NCBI RefSeq assembly: GCF_001894985.1
Contig: NZ_BCXG01000033.1
Span: 1-49,112 of the forward strand
DNA from: Rhodococcus tukisamuensis NBRC 100609
GTDB taxonomy: Bacteria > Actinomycetota > Actinomycetes > Mycobacteriales > Mycobacteriaceae
Direction of reading: 5' to 3'
Length of the DNA stretch: 49,112 bases
This document shows, one piece after another, positions 1 through 7,477 of this stretch (position 1 is the first letter of the stretch; every line of letters starts with the position of its first letter). The notes under the pieces were generated by a model that was not told the origin of the DNA, searched no databases, and saw only the letters and a program-made list of their open reading frames with translations. A program made the translations under genes and the position numbers.

Positions 1-604
1 AGGCGGCCTGCCGCCAGCCGGGGATCTTCTCGAGCACCGGCGGGGAAGTGCCGGGCCGCAGCTCGAGCCCGGCCTGCAGGGCGGCCAGCCGGAACGGCAT
101 CTCGTACAGGTGGGTGGCGTCGCAGGGCCGGCAGAACCGTAGGTAAGGGGCCTCGACGCGGGCGGTGAGGGCGCTGGACATGGCGCCCTTGACGGTGGGT
201 TCGGTGACGATCTCGTCCATCAGGCCGGCCACGGTGCGCAGGGCGTCGAGCGCGGGGATGCCGGCCGCCTTTAGCGGCTTGTTGGCGTCGAAGATGCGTT
301 TGCCGGCGTCGGTCTCGGACAGCGGTGCGGTGGCGACGGCGACCGCGGGCAGGTCGCCGCGACGGTAGAGGTGCGGCGCTCCGCGCAGCGTCCACGCGAG
401 GGCGAGCCTGCCGCGCTCGTCGGGCCCCGGCTCGGCCGCGCCGCGCAGTCGCAGCGCCCAGGCGGCGCCGTCGGGGCCGGTGTTCTGGACGCCGAGGTCG
501 AGGATGTCGCAGTCCGTCGGACCCGCGGTCCCGGGAGCGCGGTCGAGTTGCTGGGCGTGCCAGCGGTACGCCAGCACCTGTCTGCGGTCCACCCCGGTCG
601 GCAT
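1..604 (-). CDS. Winged-helix DNA-binding domain protein (AlkZ/YcaQ-like), cut off by window edge
   Basis: The first 201 codons are visible and the C-terminus lies beyond the window. The ATG at 604 gives MPTGVDRRQVLAYRWHAQQL. The opening 'RxxxLaYRxxAQqL' followed by a segment on a 'LGVQNTG' core and Trp/Leu-rich strands resembles the actinobacterial winged-helix (HTH_42) family, distantly related to the AlkZ/YcaQ DNA-crosslink glycosylases. The family assignment rests on sequence style only, and no glycosylase active-site residue can be verified in this half. It is divergent from the protease gene at 685, with about 80 bases between the two starts. Confidence 0.6.
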   Translation of the reverse strand, partial: MPTGVDRRQVLAYRWHAQQLDRAPGTAGPTDCDILDLGVQNTGPDGAAWALRLRGAAEPGPDERGRLALAWTLRGAPHLYRRGDLPAVAVATAPLSETDAGKRIFDANKPLKAAGIPALDALRTVAGLMDEIVTEPTVKGAMSSALTARVEAPYLRFCRPCDATHLYEMPFRLAALQAGLELRPGTSPPVLEKIPGWRQAA

Positions 605-671
605 GGCGCGAGTGTAGGGGAGGACACAGACACCGAGGTCGCGGATCGGGTGGCCCCGGACGGCGTATCCG

Positions 672-677
672 TACACT
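672..677 (+). promoter_or_regulatory. -10 box for a probable leaderless transcript of the CPBP protease
   Basis: TACACT ends seven bases before the ATG at 685. A start site at or next to the A of the ATG would give a leaderless mRNA, and no Shine-Dalgarno sequence precedes this ATG. There is no clear -35 box. Confidence 0.45.
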
Positions 678-684
678 GGGTCCA

Positions 685-1518
685 ATGCAGTTTCGGGAAC
701 TCGGCCCAGCTCTCCCCGCCTCGGGAGTCGCTGCCCTGCCCGCTTCGGGAGTCGCAGCCCTCCCCGCCGCCGGTATGGCAGTCGCGGACGCGCCGGCTCC
801 GTCGGCCGAGCGGCACGCGTTTCACGCCTACCTCGACGTGGCCGTGGTGGTCCTGGTCCTGGTCGGCACGAACCTGATCGCGCACTTCACCAACGCGTGG
901 GCCAGCATCGCCAGCGTGCCGATCGCGGCGGTCGTCCTGGTCGCGTTGACCAGGCGACGCGGGCTCGGCTGGGCGGAGCTGGGGCTCTCGCCGCGGCACT
1001 GGCGAAGGGGCTCGCTGTACGCGCTCGGCGCCGTCGGGTTGGTGCTCGCGGTGGTGGGGATCGGCGTGCTGCTTCCGCTGACCCGGCCGTTCTTCATGGC
1101 CGACCGCTACGCCACCATCTCGGGCGCGTTGATCGCGTCGATGATCGTCATCCCCCTGCAGACGGTGATCCCCGAGGAGCTGGCATTCCGCGGCGTCCTG
1201 CACGGCACCCTCGACCGGATCACCGGTGCCCGCGGGGTCTTCGCCGCCGGGTCGCTGCTGTTCGGGCTCTGGCACATCGCGTCGTCGATGGGTTTGACCA
1301 GTGGGAACAAGGGACTCACCGGGTTCCTGGGCGGGGGAGTGTTCGGGCAGGTCGCCGGGATCGTCGGCGCCGTGCTCGCGACGGCGGCGGCCGGGTTCGT
1401 GTTCACCTGGCTGCGTCGGCGCAGCGGCAGCCTGCTCGCCCCGATCGCACTGCACTGGTCGCTCAACGGCATCGGTGCGCTGGCGGCGGCGGTCGTCTGG
1501 CACATGTCGGTGATCTGA
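685..1518 (+). CDS. CPBP-family intramembrane metalloprotease
   Basis: A 277-residue membrane protein of the CPBP (Abi/CAAX-protease-like) family, whose members cleave within or next to membrane helices using a Glu/His metal site. The family motifs are visible: EELAFRG (EExxxR) and, about 30 residues on, FGLWHIAS with its His, then a late ALHWSLNG helix with a second His. Hydrophobic segments fill most of the chain. The N-terminus holds a short repeat (SGVAALPA twice) before the first helix. ATG 685 is chosen because of the -10 box just upstream; ATG 775 would remove the repeat and is the alternative. The physiological substrate cannot be told from sequence. Confidence 0.85.
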   Translation: MQFRELGPALPASGVAALPASGVAALPAAGMAVADAPAPSAERHAFHAYLDVAVVVLVLVGTNLIAHFTNAWASIASVPIAAVVLVALTRRRGLGWAELGLSPRHWRRGSLYALGAVGLVLAVVGIGVLLPLTRPFFMADRYATISGALIASMIVIPLQTVIPEELAFRGVLHGTLDRITGARGVFAAGSLLFGLWHIASSMGLTSGNKGLTGFLGGGVFGQVAGIVGAVLATAAAGFVFTWLRRRSGSLLAPIALHWSLNGIGALAAAVVWHMSVI

Positions 1519-1594
1519 CCCGGGAACCCCGCCGAACAGGCAAAAGCTGCCGTAGGCTCAGAAGCCGTGACGGCCAGCGACTGTCGACTCGCCA

Positions 1595-3700
1595 GTGCCA
1601 TGGCGGCCGGACCGGGCTGAGGTGTCCGCGGCCCGCGCGGCGACGGACCGATGGCACGAGACCGTGCGGTCGGCCGGGACCTCGCTGGGCGGATGGATCG
1701 GCCGGTCGAGCTACCTGCGCAAGTGGCTCGTCCTCGGCGCCGCGATCGGTGTCATCGCCGGCCTCGGCGCCGTCGTCTTCTACCTCGCACTCACCCAGGC
1801 CACCCATCTGCTGCTGGGGGTCCTCGGCGGCTACACGCCGCCCGAGGCGGCGGGCGAGGGCGGCGGCGCAGGCAGTGGCGACTTCACCCGGCCGTGGGCC
1901 ATTCCGCTGATCGTGTGCCTGGGCGGGCTGGCGTCCGGCTTCATCGTGTTCACCTTCGCGCCGGAGGCCGCCGGCCACGGCACCGACGACGCGATCGACG
2001 CGATCCACCACAACCCCCGGAAGATCCGGGTCCGCACCGTGGTGGTGAAGCTCGTCGCCTCGGCGATCACGATCGGGTCCGGCGGTTCCGGCGGCAGGGA
2101 GGGGCCCACCGCCCAGATCTCGGCGGGCTTCGGTTCACTGTTGGCCCGGGTCCTCGACCTCTCGCCGCGCGACGGCAGGATCGCGGTCGCGGTCGGCATC
2201 GGGTCCGGCATCGGCGCGATCTTCGGGGCACCGCTCGGCGGCGCGTTGCTGGCCGGTTCGATCGCCTACCGCGACGACTTCGACTTCGACGCGGTGATCC
2301 CGGGCCTGATCACGTCGATCGTCAGCTACTCGGTGTTCGGCTCGCTGCTGGGTTTCGAGCCGCTGTTCGGCTACGCGGCGGCGGACTACCGGTTCACCGA
2401 TCCGCTGCACCTGGTGTGGTTCGCCGTCATCGGGGTTCTCGGCGGGCTGATCGGGCTGCTGTACGCGGGCATGTTCTACGGCGTCGCGGGCCTGTCCGCC
2501 CGGGTCCCGTGCAGTCGAGTACTCAAGCCGGCGATCGGCGGGCTGCTGGTCGGCCTGCTTGCGCTCGCGCTGCCCGAGGTGCTCGGCAGCGGGTACGGCT
2601 GGGTGCAGCAGTCGTTGGCGCGCGAGTCCCTGATGGCGATGCCGCTGTGGGTGGTGCTGGTGCTGCCGGTCGCGAAGATCCTCGCCACCTCGTTGTCCAT
2701 CGCCACCGGCGGCTCGGGCGGAATCTTCGGACCGGGCATGGTGATCGGCGCGTTCATCGGGGCCGCGGTGTGGCGGCTGCTCGAACCCTTCGCGCCCGGC
2801 ATCCCGGACAGCCCGGCGCCGTTCGTCATCGTGGGGATGATGGCCTGCTTCGGCAGCATCGCCCGCGCGCCGCTGGCCGTGATGGTGATGGTCGGGGAGA
2901 TGACCGGCAGCCTGACCGTTCTCGCGCCCGGGATGCTCGCCGTCGGGCTGTCGTACCTCATCGTCCAGCGCACCGGGAAGACGATCTACCGCTCACAACT
3001 GGGCACCCGCGAAGAGTCCCGCGCGGCGCGCCTGCGGCTCGGGATGCCCCTGCTCGGCCGGGTCGCGGTGGCGGGGTCGATGTCCGAGCCGCGGCTGGTC
3101 CTCGGCGCCGACACCTCCTGCGCCACGGCGGCCGAGCGGATGCACGCGGCCGGCGTGCCCGGGGCCCCGGTGGTCGACGGGGAGGGGCGTTTCGCCGGGA
3201 CGGTGACGCGCACGGACCTCGACGGTCTGCCCGACGACCAGGCGGCGGGACCGCTCGCCCGCCGGGTCGACGTGAGCGCCGCGACCGTCGACGTCGAGGG
3301 AAACCTGGACCAGGCGCTGGACGCGATGTCGGATCGAGTCCGGTGGACGACGGTGGTCGACGGCCGCCGCCGGGTCCGGGGCATCGTCGCCGTCCGCGAT
3401 CTGGTCCGCGGCTACCGGGCCGAGGTGGAGGCCGAGGAGCGGCGCGTCACCAACGTGGGCTCGCACGTGGAGGTCCTCGAGGCGCGGGTCGGCATGGGCG
3501 CCACGGTGCTGGGACGCCCGCTGGGGCAGGGGGTGCTGCCCAGCGGCTGCCTCGTGCTTGCGGTGCAGCGCGGTGACGCCGTGCTGCCGGGCGCCGCCTC
3601 GACGGTCCTGCGAGTCGGCGACGTGGTGACGGTGCTCGGCCGTCCGGACCTGCTCGAGATCGCCAGCCGGACGGTGGCGGGAAACGACCCGAGCGACTGA
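1595..3700 (+). CDS. ClC chloride channel / H+-Cl- antiporter with CBS and TrkA-C domains
   Basis: A 701-residue ClC protein. The membrane domain shows the selectivity motifs GSGGREGP (with the gating Glu), GSGIGAIFGAPLGG, GGSGGIFGPG (GxFxP) and a late MACFGSIARAPLA helix. The gating Glu fits an antiporter or a gated channel, and sequence alone does not settle which. After the membrane part come two CBS domains (about residues 490-610) and a C-terminal TrkA-C-like domain (roughly the last 70 residues), so nucleotide or ligand control of transport is expected. The GTG at 1595 is used; a GTG nine codons later (1622) is possible. It lies about 75 bases after the CPBP gene and may be co-transcribed with it. 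Confidence 0.9.
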   Translation: MPWRPDRAEVSAARAATDRWHETVRSAGTSLGGWIGRSSYLRKWLVLGAAIGVIAGLGAVVFYLALTQATHLLLGVLGGYTPPEAAGEGGGAGSGDFTRPWAIPLIVCLGGLASGFIVFTFAPEAAGHGTDDAIDAIHHNPRKIRVRTVVVKLVASAITIGSGGSGGREGPTAQISAGFGSLLARVLDLSPRDGRIAVAVGIGSGIGAIFGAPLGGALLAGSIAYRDDFDFDAVIPGLITSIVSYSVFGSLLGFEPLFGYAAADYRFTDPLHLVWFAVIGVLGGLIGLLYAGMFYGVAGLSARVPCSRVLKPAIGGLLVGLLALALPEVLGSGYGWVQQSLARESLMAMPLWVVLVLPVAKILATSLSIATGGSGGIFGPGMVIGAFIGAAVWRLLEPFAPGIPDSPAPFVIVGMMACFGSIARAPLAVMVMVGEMTGSLTVLAPGMLAVGLSYLIVQRTGKTIYRSQLGTREESRAARLRLGMPLLGRVAVAGSMSEPRLVLGADTSCATAAERMHAAGVPGAPVVDGEGRFAGTVTRTDLDGLPDDQAAGPLARRVDVSAATVDVEGNLDQALDAMSDRVRWTTVVDGRRRVRGIVAVRDLVRGYRAEVEAEERRVTNVGSHVEVLEARVGMGATVLGRPLGQGVLPSGCLVLAVQRGDAVLPGAASTVLRVGDVVTVLGRPDLLEIASRTVAGNDPSD

Positions 3701-3852
3701 CCCTCGGCTTGGGGGGGGCATTGCCAACTGCCACGCACGCGACCGAACGATGTGACTGGTGAAACAGAAGTGAACTGGCGAGGCTGGCGGTGGTGTGATG
3801 GAATGCACAGGATCTTCGGTGGGCCGACCCCTTCAGCAATTGCGAGGCAAAC

Positions 3853-4572
3853 GTGGACGTGTCACGTCGGAATCTGTTCAGGTATGCGGCGGTCGGTTCC
3901 GCCGCGATCGGGGTGGCCGCGCTCGGTGGGACCCCCGCCGTCGCCGCGCCCAGCCTGGGGACACTCGTCGACTACTCCGGCGGCGTGCCCGACGCGGCGG
4001 CGATCCTGGCCGCCGGGCACACCGGCGCGATCCGCTACGTCTCCGACCCCAGGCCCGACGCGACGTGGATGACCGGCAAGCCGATGCGCGCAGCGGAGGC
4101 GACCGCACTCACCGATGCCGGCCTCGAGGTGGTGTCCTGCTACCAGTTCGGCAAGGCCGCGACCGCGGACTGGCACGGCGGGTTCGAGGCGGGCCGACGG
4201 CACGCCGAGCGCGGACTCGAACTGCACCTGGCGGCGGGCGGACCGGAGAACCGGCCGATCTACGCGTCCATCGACGACAAGCCGACGGCGACGGAGATCG
4301 CGACCCAGGTCCTGCCGTACATCGAGGGCTGGGAGTCGGTGGTGGGACACGAGAACGCCGGCGTGTACGCGAACTCAGGGACGCTGGACGCGCTGCGGGC
4401 GGCGGGACTGGGTTCGTTCTACTGGCAGCACAACTGGGGCACGCCGAAGGGCTACGTGCACCCGGACGCCCACCTGCACCAGTACGAGATCGACAAGCGC
4501 GCCGTCGACGGCGTCGGCGTCGACCTCAATGCGATCCTGCGCGCCGACTACGGGCAGTGGTCGCTGGCCTGA
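3853..4572 (+). CDS. Tat-exported DUF1906 glycoside-hydrolase-like protein
   Basis: A 239-residue protein with a twin-arginine signal: SRRNLFRYAAVG is followed by a hydrophobic stretch and an A-V-A-A-P cleavage region near residue 35. The mature part starts with LVDYSGGVPD and carries QFGKAATADW, PIYASIDDKP and DLNAIL segments. This is the layout of DUF1906 (GH25-like TIM barrel), found in actinobacterial exported proteins and usually assumed to act on peptidoglycan. The start is the GTG at 3853, with GAGG seven bases upstream (3843-3846); a second GTG at 3859 would keep the Tat motif. A run of eight G lies upstream at 3711-3718. Confidence 0.8.
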   Translation: MDVSRRNLFRYAAVGSAAIGVAALGGTPAVAAPSLGTLVDYSGGVPDAAAILAAGHTGAIRYVSDPRPDATWMTGKPMRAAEATALTDAGLEVVSCYQFGKAATADWHGGFEAGRRHAERGLELHLAAGGPENRPIYASIDDKPTATEIATQVLPYIEGWESVVGHENAGVYANSGTLDALRAAGLGSFYWQHNWGTPKGYVHPDAHLHQYEIDKRAVDGVGVDLNAILRADYGQWSLA

Positions 4573-4613
4573 CCGGTCAACGACCACCACCCGGGTTCAG
4601 CCGGGTCGCTGTG

Positions 4614-5102
4614 TCAGCAGAGCGGCTTGGCCATGTTGTAGATTTCCTGCGCCTGCTCCGGGGTCGCGGCCGTGCCCTCGTTCCCGGCCCTGGCCTCGAG
4701 CGAGGTGACGACCTCGGACTCGGGCTTGTTCGCGTTGATGTCGGCGCAGGTCTGGTTGAGGATGTCGCCGATCACCGCGTCGTCACGGCCCTCCGCGAGG
4801 CTCGGGTACCTGGTCTTGAACGCGACAGTGAAGGTCGAGACCTTGGCCGTGTCTACGGCGCCTCGGGCCTGACTGGCCAGCGTGCTGGCCGCGGCGCCGG
4901 CGGAGGAGATGGCCGACCCGGCCGCCGCGCTGGCCGAGGACACCGCCCCCTCAGCCGCGTTGGCCGCTGAACTGAGCGCGGCGGACACGTTGTCCTTGGC
5001 GCTGTTCGGGGTGGTTTCGGTGCTGCCATTGTCGTTCGAGCTACAGCCCGCGACGGCGAAGACAATGGCAGAGGCGGTGATTACAGCTGCTGCGATTCTC
5101 AT
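4614..5102 (-). CDS. DUF732-type secreted lipoprotein
   Basis: A 162-residue protein with a lipoprotein signal: a short hydrophobic stretch ends in FAVAGCSS, so Cys19 is the expected lipidated residue. A long Ala/Ser linker (about residues 40-85) leads to a C-terminal domain with FKTRYPSL, a Cys in QTCADI and a final Cys (KPLC). Two Cys spaced this way with helical flanks fit DUF732, a small mycobacterial/rhodococcal exported domain of unknown role. It is convergent with the DUF1906 gene (41 bases apart). Function is unknown. Confidence 0.75.
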   Translation of the reverse strand: MRIAAAVITASAIVFAVAGCSSNDNGSTETTPNSAKDNVSAALSSAANAAEGAVSSASAAAGSAISSAGAAASTLASQARGAVDTAKVSTFTVAFKTRYPSLAEGRDDAVIGDILNQTCADINANKPESEVVTSLEARAGNEGTAATPEQAQEIYNMAKPLC

Positions 5103-5229
5103 GTTCGGAGCGTAGCCCCGTCAGAGCGCTCCGCGCCGGATGTCGACGGTCGGGCGGTTCGTGCCGAAGCAGCCCGTCAGCCCGGTACCGTCGTCAGACA
5201 CGCATGCCCACAACGGAATCGGAGAAGAC

Positions 5230-5343
5230 ATGGACGTCATCGTGAACCTGCTGTACACGGTCGCCGCAGACCTCTACGCGGGGATCTCCGCGGGATCGAC
5301 CGCCCCCGCCACGCCGCCGACCACCCAGGCGACGCCGGAGTAG
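5230..5343 (+). CDS. 37-residue small protein of unknown function
   Basis: A short reading frame with a good ribosome binding site (GGAGAAG, 5221-5227) three bases before the ATG at 5230. The N-terminal half (MDVIVNLLYTVAADLYAG) could form a short amphipathic or membrane helix. The rest is Ala/Pro/Thr-rich and ends in TQATPE. It closes five bases before the stop of the convergent SnoaL-like gene. No homologue is recognised. The start signal and placement support expression, but the shortness keeps confidence modest. Confidence 0.5.
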   Translation: MDVIVNLLYTVAADLYAGISAGSTAPATPPTTQATPE

Positions 5344-5347
5344 TCCG

Positions 5348-5884
5348 CTACACGCCGACCGCGGCGAGCCACTTCCGGGCCTCGTCCGGCAGGGTTCCCG
5401 CGGCATCGGCGCTGCGGCACCACCGCTTGACCATCTGGAGGAACTTCATGGGGTTGTAGACGTCTTCCTCGCACGACCACAGACCGTCGCCCGCGTAGTG
5501 CAGGATGGTCAGGTTCGAGGCCTCGTGGGTCCTGCCGTCGCCGAGATCGCGCATGGGATTGCGGATCTCGCAGATGACCACGCCACGGTCCTCGTCCACC
5601 GTGTACCACGCTGCGGGGAACTCGGGCATGTGGTTGCCGGGGAAGGACGTCATGGTGCGAACCACCCACTCGCGGATCTCCTCGCGCCCGGCGAAGTTCC
5701 CGTACGCGTGCTCGATGTAGGTCGCGTCCTCGGTGAACATGTCCGCGAAGAGGTTCCAGTTCCCGGTTTCCGTGGCCTCGACGACGGTGCGCTGGTAGTC
5801 CTCGAAGGCGCTCTCCAGTTCGGCCCTGCTCCAGCGCGGACTCGTCGTCTGCCGGTCGGTCTCGGGCCTGGTCGGCTCGGTCAC
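5348..5884 (-). CDS. SnoaL-like / NTF2-fold polyketide-cyclase-type protein
   Basis: A 178-residue protein. After about 20 flexible residues it has the cone-shaped NTF2-like pattern: a helix (ELESAFEDYQRTV), NLFADMFTEDATYIEH, FAGREEIREWV, strands around VVICEIRNP, and WSCEEDVYNPMKF. This matches SnoaL-like domain proteins, which bind small hydrophobic substrates and include cyclases, isomerases and lyases. The substrate cannot be inferred. The ATG at 5884 follows a GAGGGAGAAG stretch (5889-5898 on the complement). The upstream minus-strand neighbour is the repeat protein ending at 5903, only 18 bases away, so they may share a transcript. Confidence 0.8.
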   Translation of the reverse strand: MTEPTRPETDRQTTSPRWSRAELESAFEDYQRTVVEATETGNWNLFADMFTEDATYIEHAYGNFAGREEIREWVVRTMTSFPGNHMPEFPAAWYTVDEDRGVVICEIRNPMRDLGDGRTHEASNLTILHYAGDGLWSCEEDVYNPMKFLQMVKRWCRSADAAGTLPDEARKWLAAVGV

Positions 5885-5902
5885 GTGGATCTTCTCCCTC
5901 GC

Positions 5903-6256
5903 TCAGGTCTGGGTGTGTGCCAGCGGTGACGCCGCCAGTTCCGGTTCCTCGGGCAGCACGCGCAGCGGACGTTCGCCGGGGCTCTCGCGGGTGGCGCGCC
6001 ACGACAGCACCGACCACTGGGACAGCCCCGACAGCGCCGAGCCGATGCTGCCGAACGAACCGGTGGACAGCGCCGAGCCGGCCGATCCGATCGAGCCTAT
6101 CGACAGGATCGAGCCGACACTGCCGATCGAGAGAATCGAGTAGGACGAGCCGATCGAGAGGATCGAGCCCTCCGAGCGGATCGAGAGGATCGAGCGTCGG
6201 GAGTGGTTGGACTTCCACGAACGACCGGACCCGGAGCGTCTGGAGGAGGAGGTCAT
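5903..6256 (-). CDS. Ser/Ile/Gly nine-residue-repeat protein
   Basis: A 117-residue reading frame from the ATG at 6256. A basic N-terminus is followed by tandem repeats of about nine residues (consensus SILSIGSxG) over residues 22-79, then a Trp-containing spacer and a C-terminus ending in PLAHTQT. Regular alternation of small Ser/Gly with Ile/Leu is what a stacked beta-solenoid or an amyloid-like strand array needs, but that structure is inference. GAGGA lies almost against the ATG, too close for an ideal Shine-Dalgarno. The gene lies 18 bases before the SnoaL-like gene on the same strand. No function is assigned. Confidence 0.65.
   Translation of the reverse strand: MTSSSRRSGSGRSWKSNHSRRSILSIRSEGSILSIGSSYSILSIGSVGSILSIGSIGSAGSALSTGSFGSIGSALSGLSQWSVLSWRATRESPGERPLRVLPEEPELAASPLAHTQT
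6020..6193 (-). repeat. 27-bp tandem repeats coding SILSIGSxG units
   Basis: About six imperfect 27-bp units inside the preceding gene. On the plus strand they appear as recurring GATCGAGAGGATCGAG-type blocks. The four units nearest the N-terminus are closest to each other, and the later ones drift (GSALST, GSFGSIGSA). Such DNA can gain or lose units by slippage, always in frame. Confidence 0.8.
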
Positions 6257-6301
6257 TCCTCGGTCTACCACAGGACTCCCGGCTCGACCACCTGGCCGGC
6301 G

Positions 6302-6345
6302 CACGCAGAAGGGCCCCTCGCCGAGGCGAGGGGCCCTTCTGCGTG
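6302..6345. terminator. Perfect 21-bp hairpin, bidirectional terminator candidate
   Basis: Arms 6302-6322 and 6325-6345 are exact inverted repeats with a two-base GA loop; the core is GAAGGGCCCCTCGCC. There is no T-tract on either side, as is usual for high-GC actinobacterial terminators. It lies just after the stop of the secreted-protein gene (6361, minus) and upstream of the repeat-protein gene. Confidence 0.75.
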
Positions 6346-6360
6346 GATCGGGTGGCGGTG

Positions 6361-7113
6361 TCAGCCGACGGTGACCATCCCGAGGGTCGGCAGGAAGCTG
6401 CAGGTGACCGGTGCGGGGGTGGACTCGGTGGTGAGACCGCCGGAGATCACCGCGAGCACGCGGCCGCGGCCGGTGTTGGCGATCGCCGAGAGGGTGGCGG
6501 GGCCGTCCGGGTTGATCCGCGACGCGGTGGTCAGCGTGTCCGTTCCGGTCCGCTGGTTGTCGATGTTGACCCACGAGACCGTCAGCGGGTTGGGCTGCTC
6601 GGCGGTTGCCTTGCTGGTGCCCAGGGCGGTGAAGACGAACCCGGCCTGCTCGGCGGTCGGTCCCGGAGGCGGCAGGTGCGCGGGGCCGGGCACGGCGAGC
6701 GCGGTGGCGATCGAGTCACCGGTGCCGTCGATGCAGCCCTTGCCGATGGACGGGTAGAGGAACTGGGCGATGGCCGGACCGTCAGCCGGGGGGAGCTCGG
6801 GGCCGCCGCCGCCGCTGCCGTCCAGGAAGGTGATGACCTTCTCGAGGGTCGCCTTGGTCTGCGGCGGCAGGTTCGCGGCCTCCAGCATGGCCTTGGCCTG
6901 GGCCAGGAGGTCGGCCTGCGGGCCGCCGGCGATGTCCATCGGTCCGGCAGCGGCGCCGATGATGGCCGGAGCGATGGCCGCCAGCGACTCGATGCCCTCG
7001 GGGATCGGAGCCGGTGCGGGCTGGGCGGATACGCCTGCCGGTACCGCCATTGCGGCGGCAGCGACAATCGCCAACCCGGTGATCGTTCTGCGCGTTCCTC
7101 GCGTACGAAGCAC
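6361..7113 (-). CDS. Secreted Ala/Pro-rich protein, positional match of Rv1158c
   Basis: A 250-residue exported protein. The N-terminus (MLRTRGTRRTITG, then an Ala-rich hydrophobic core and VSAQPAPAP) is a Sec signal with probable cleavage near residue 30. The mature part has an Ala/Pro/Gly-rich first half and a C-terminal domain holding VSWVNIDNQRTG, a segment on ANTGRGRVLAV and two separated Cys (GKGCID, VTCSFL) that could pair. Its location, divergent from pimE, matches Rv1158c in M. tuberculosis; homology is inferred from position and composition. Function is unknown. Confidence 0.75.
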   Translation of the reverse strand: MLRTRGTRRTITGLAIVAAAAMAVPAGVSAQPAPAPIPEGIESLAAIAPAIIGAAAGPMDIAGGPQADLLAQAKAMLEAANLPPQTKATLEKVITFLDGSGGGGPELPPADGPAIAQFLYPSIGKGCIDGTGDSIATALAVPGPAHLPPPGPTAEQAGFVFTALGTSKATAEQPNPLTVSWVNIDNQRTGTDTLTTASRINPDGPATLSAIANTGRGRVLAVISGGLTTESTPAPVTCSFLPTLGMVTVG

Positions 7114-7477
7114 GGTCTCCCCATCCTTGTTCTCAAGCGTCGGCCGGCCTGGCCGGCCACTCGTGTCGAGCGGCCACTCTATGCAGGCAGCCTGGCGGTT
7201 GTACAGCGTTAGAAAAACCAGCCTCGCGGCGGTGCCGATCTGCGGCCCATGTCCATGGCGATTCGGCTGTTGCCAGGCATTCTATTCACACATACTGCGG
7301 TTGGCGGCTGTCTGGTGACCATAGCCTGTGAACAGAGTGAAGCCAGAGGTTGTTGATGCAACTGTTATGGAGGAGGTTTGGGCCTTCGCGGCCCGCTGCG
7401 TGACTGACGTAGGCTCGCCCGCGAACTTACTTCGGGTTCGACCCGTCGCCCCACACCACACGGGAGAGCCCGACACT
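7114..7477. promoter_or_regulatory. Divergent intergenic region between secreted protein and pimE
   Basis: 364 bases without a convincing gene. It holds a self-complementary GGCCGGCCTGGCCGGCC near 7142-7158. Two plus-strand -10-like boxes are visible, TAGCCT at 7322-7327 and TAGGCT at 7411-7416. The GTG at 7328 directly abuts the first box, so it cannot be translated from that promoter. The pimE leader would therefore be about 60-145 bases. Confidence 0.4.

Noticed and set aside
271-1503. 410-codon minus-strand frame across the winged-helix and CPBP genes
   Set aside because: Arg/Gln/Asp/His-rich shadow of the two real genes; the true minus gene uses another frame from 604.
7328-7477. N-terminal extension of pimE to GTG 7328
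   Set aside because: The codon abuts a TAGCCT promoter box and lacks a ribosome site; GTG 7478 has CGGGAGAG and the family length.
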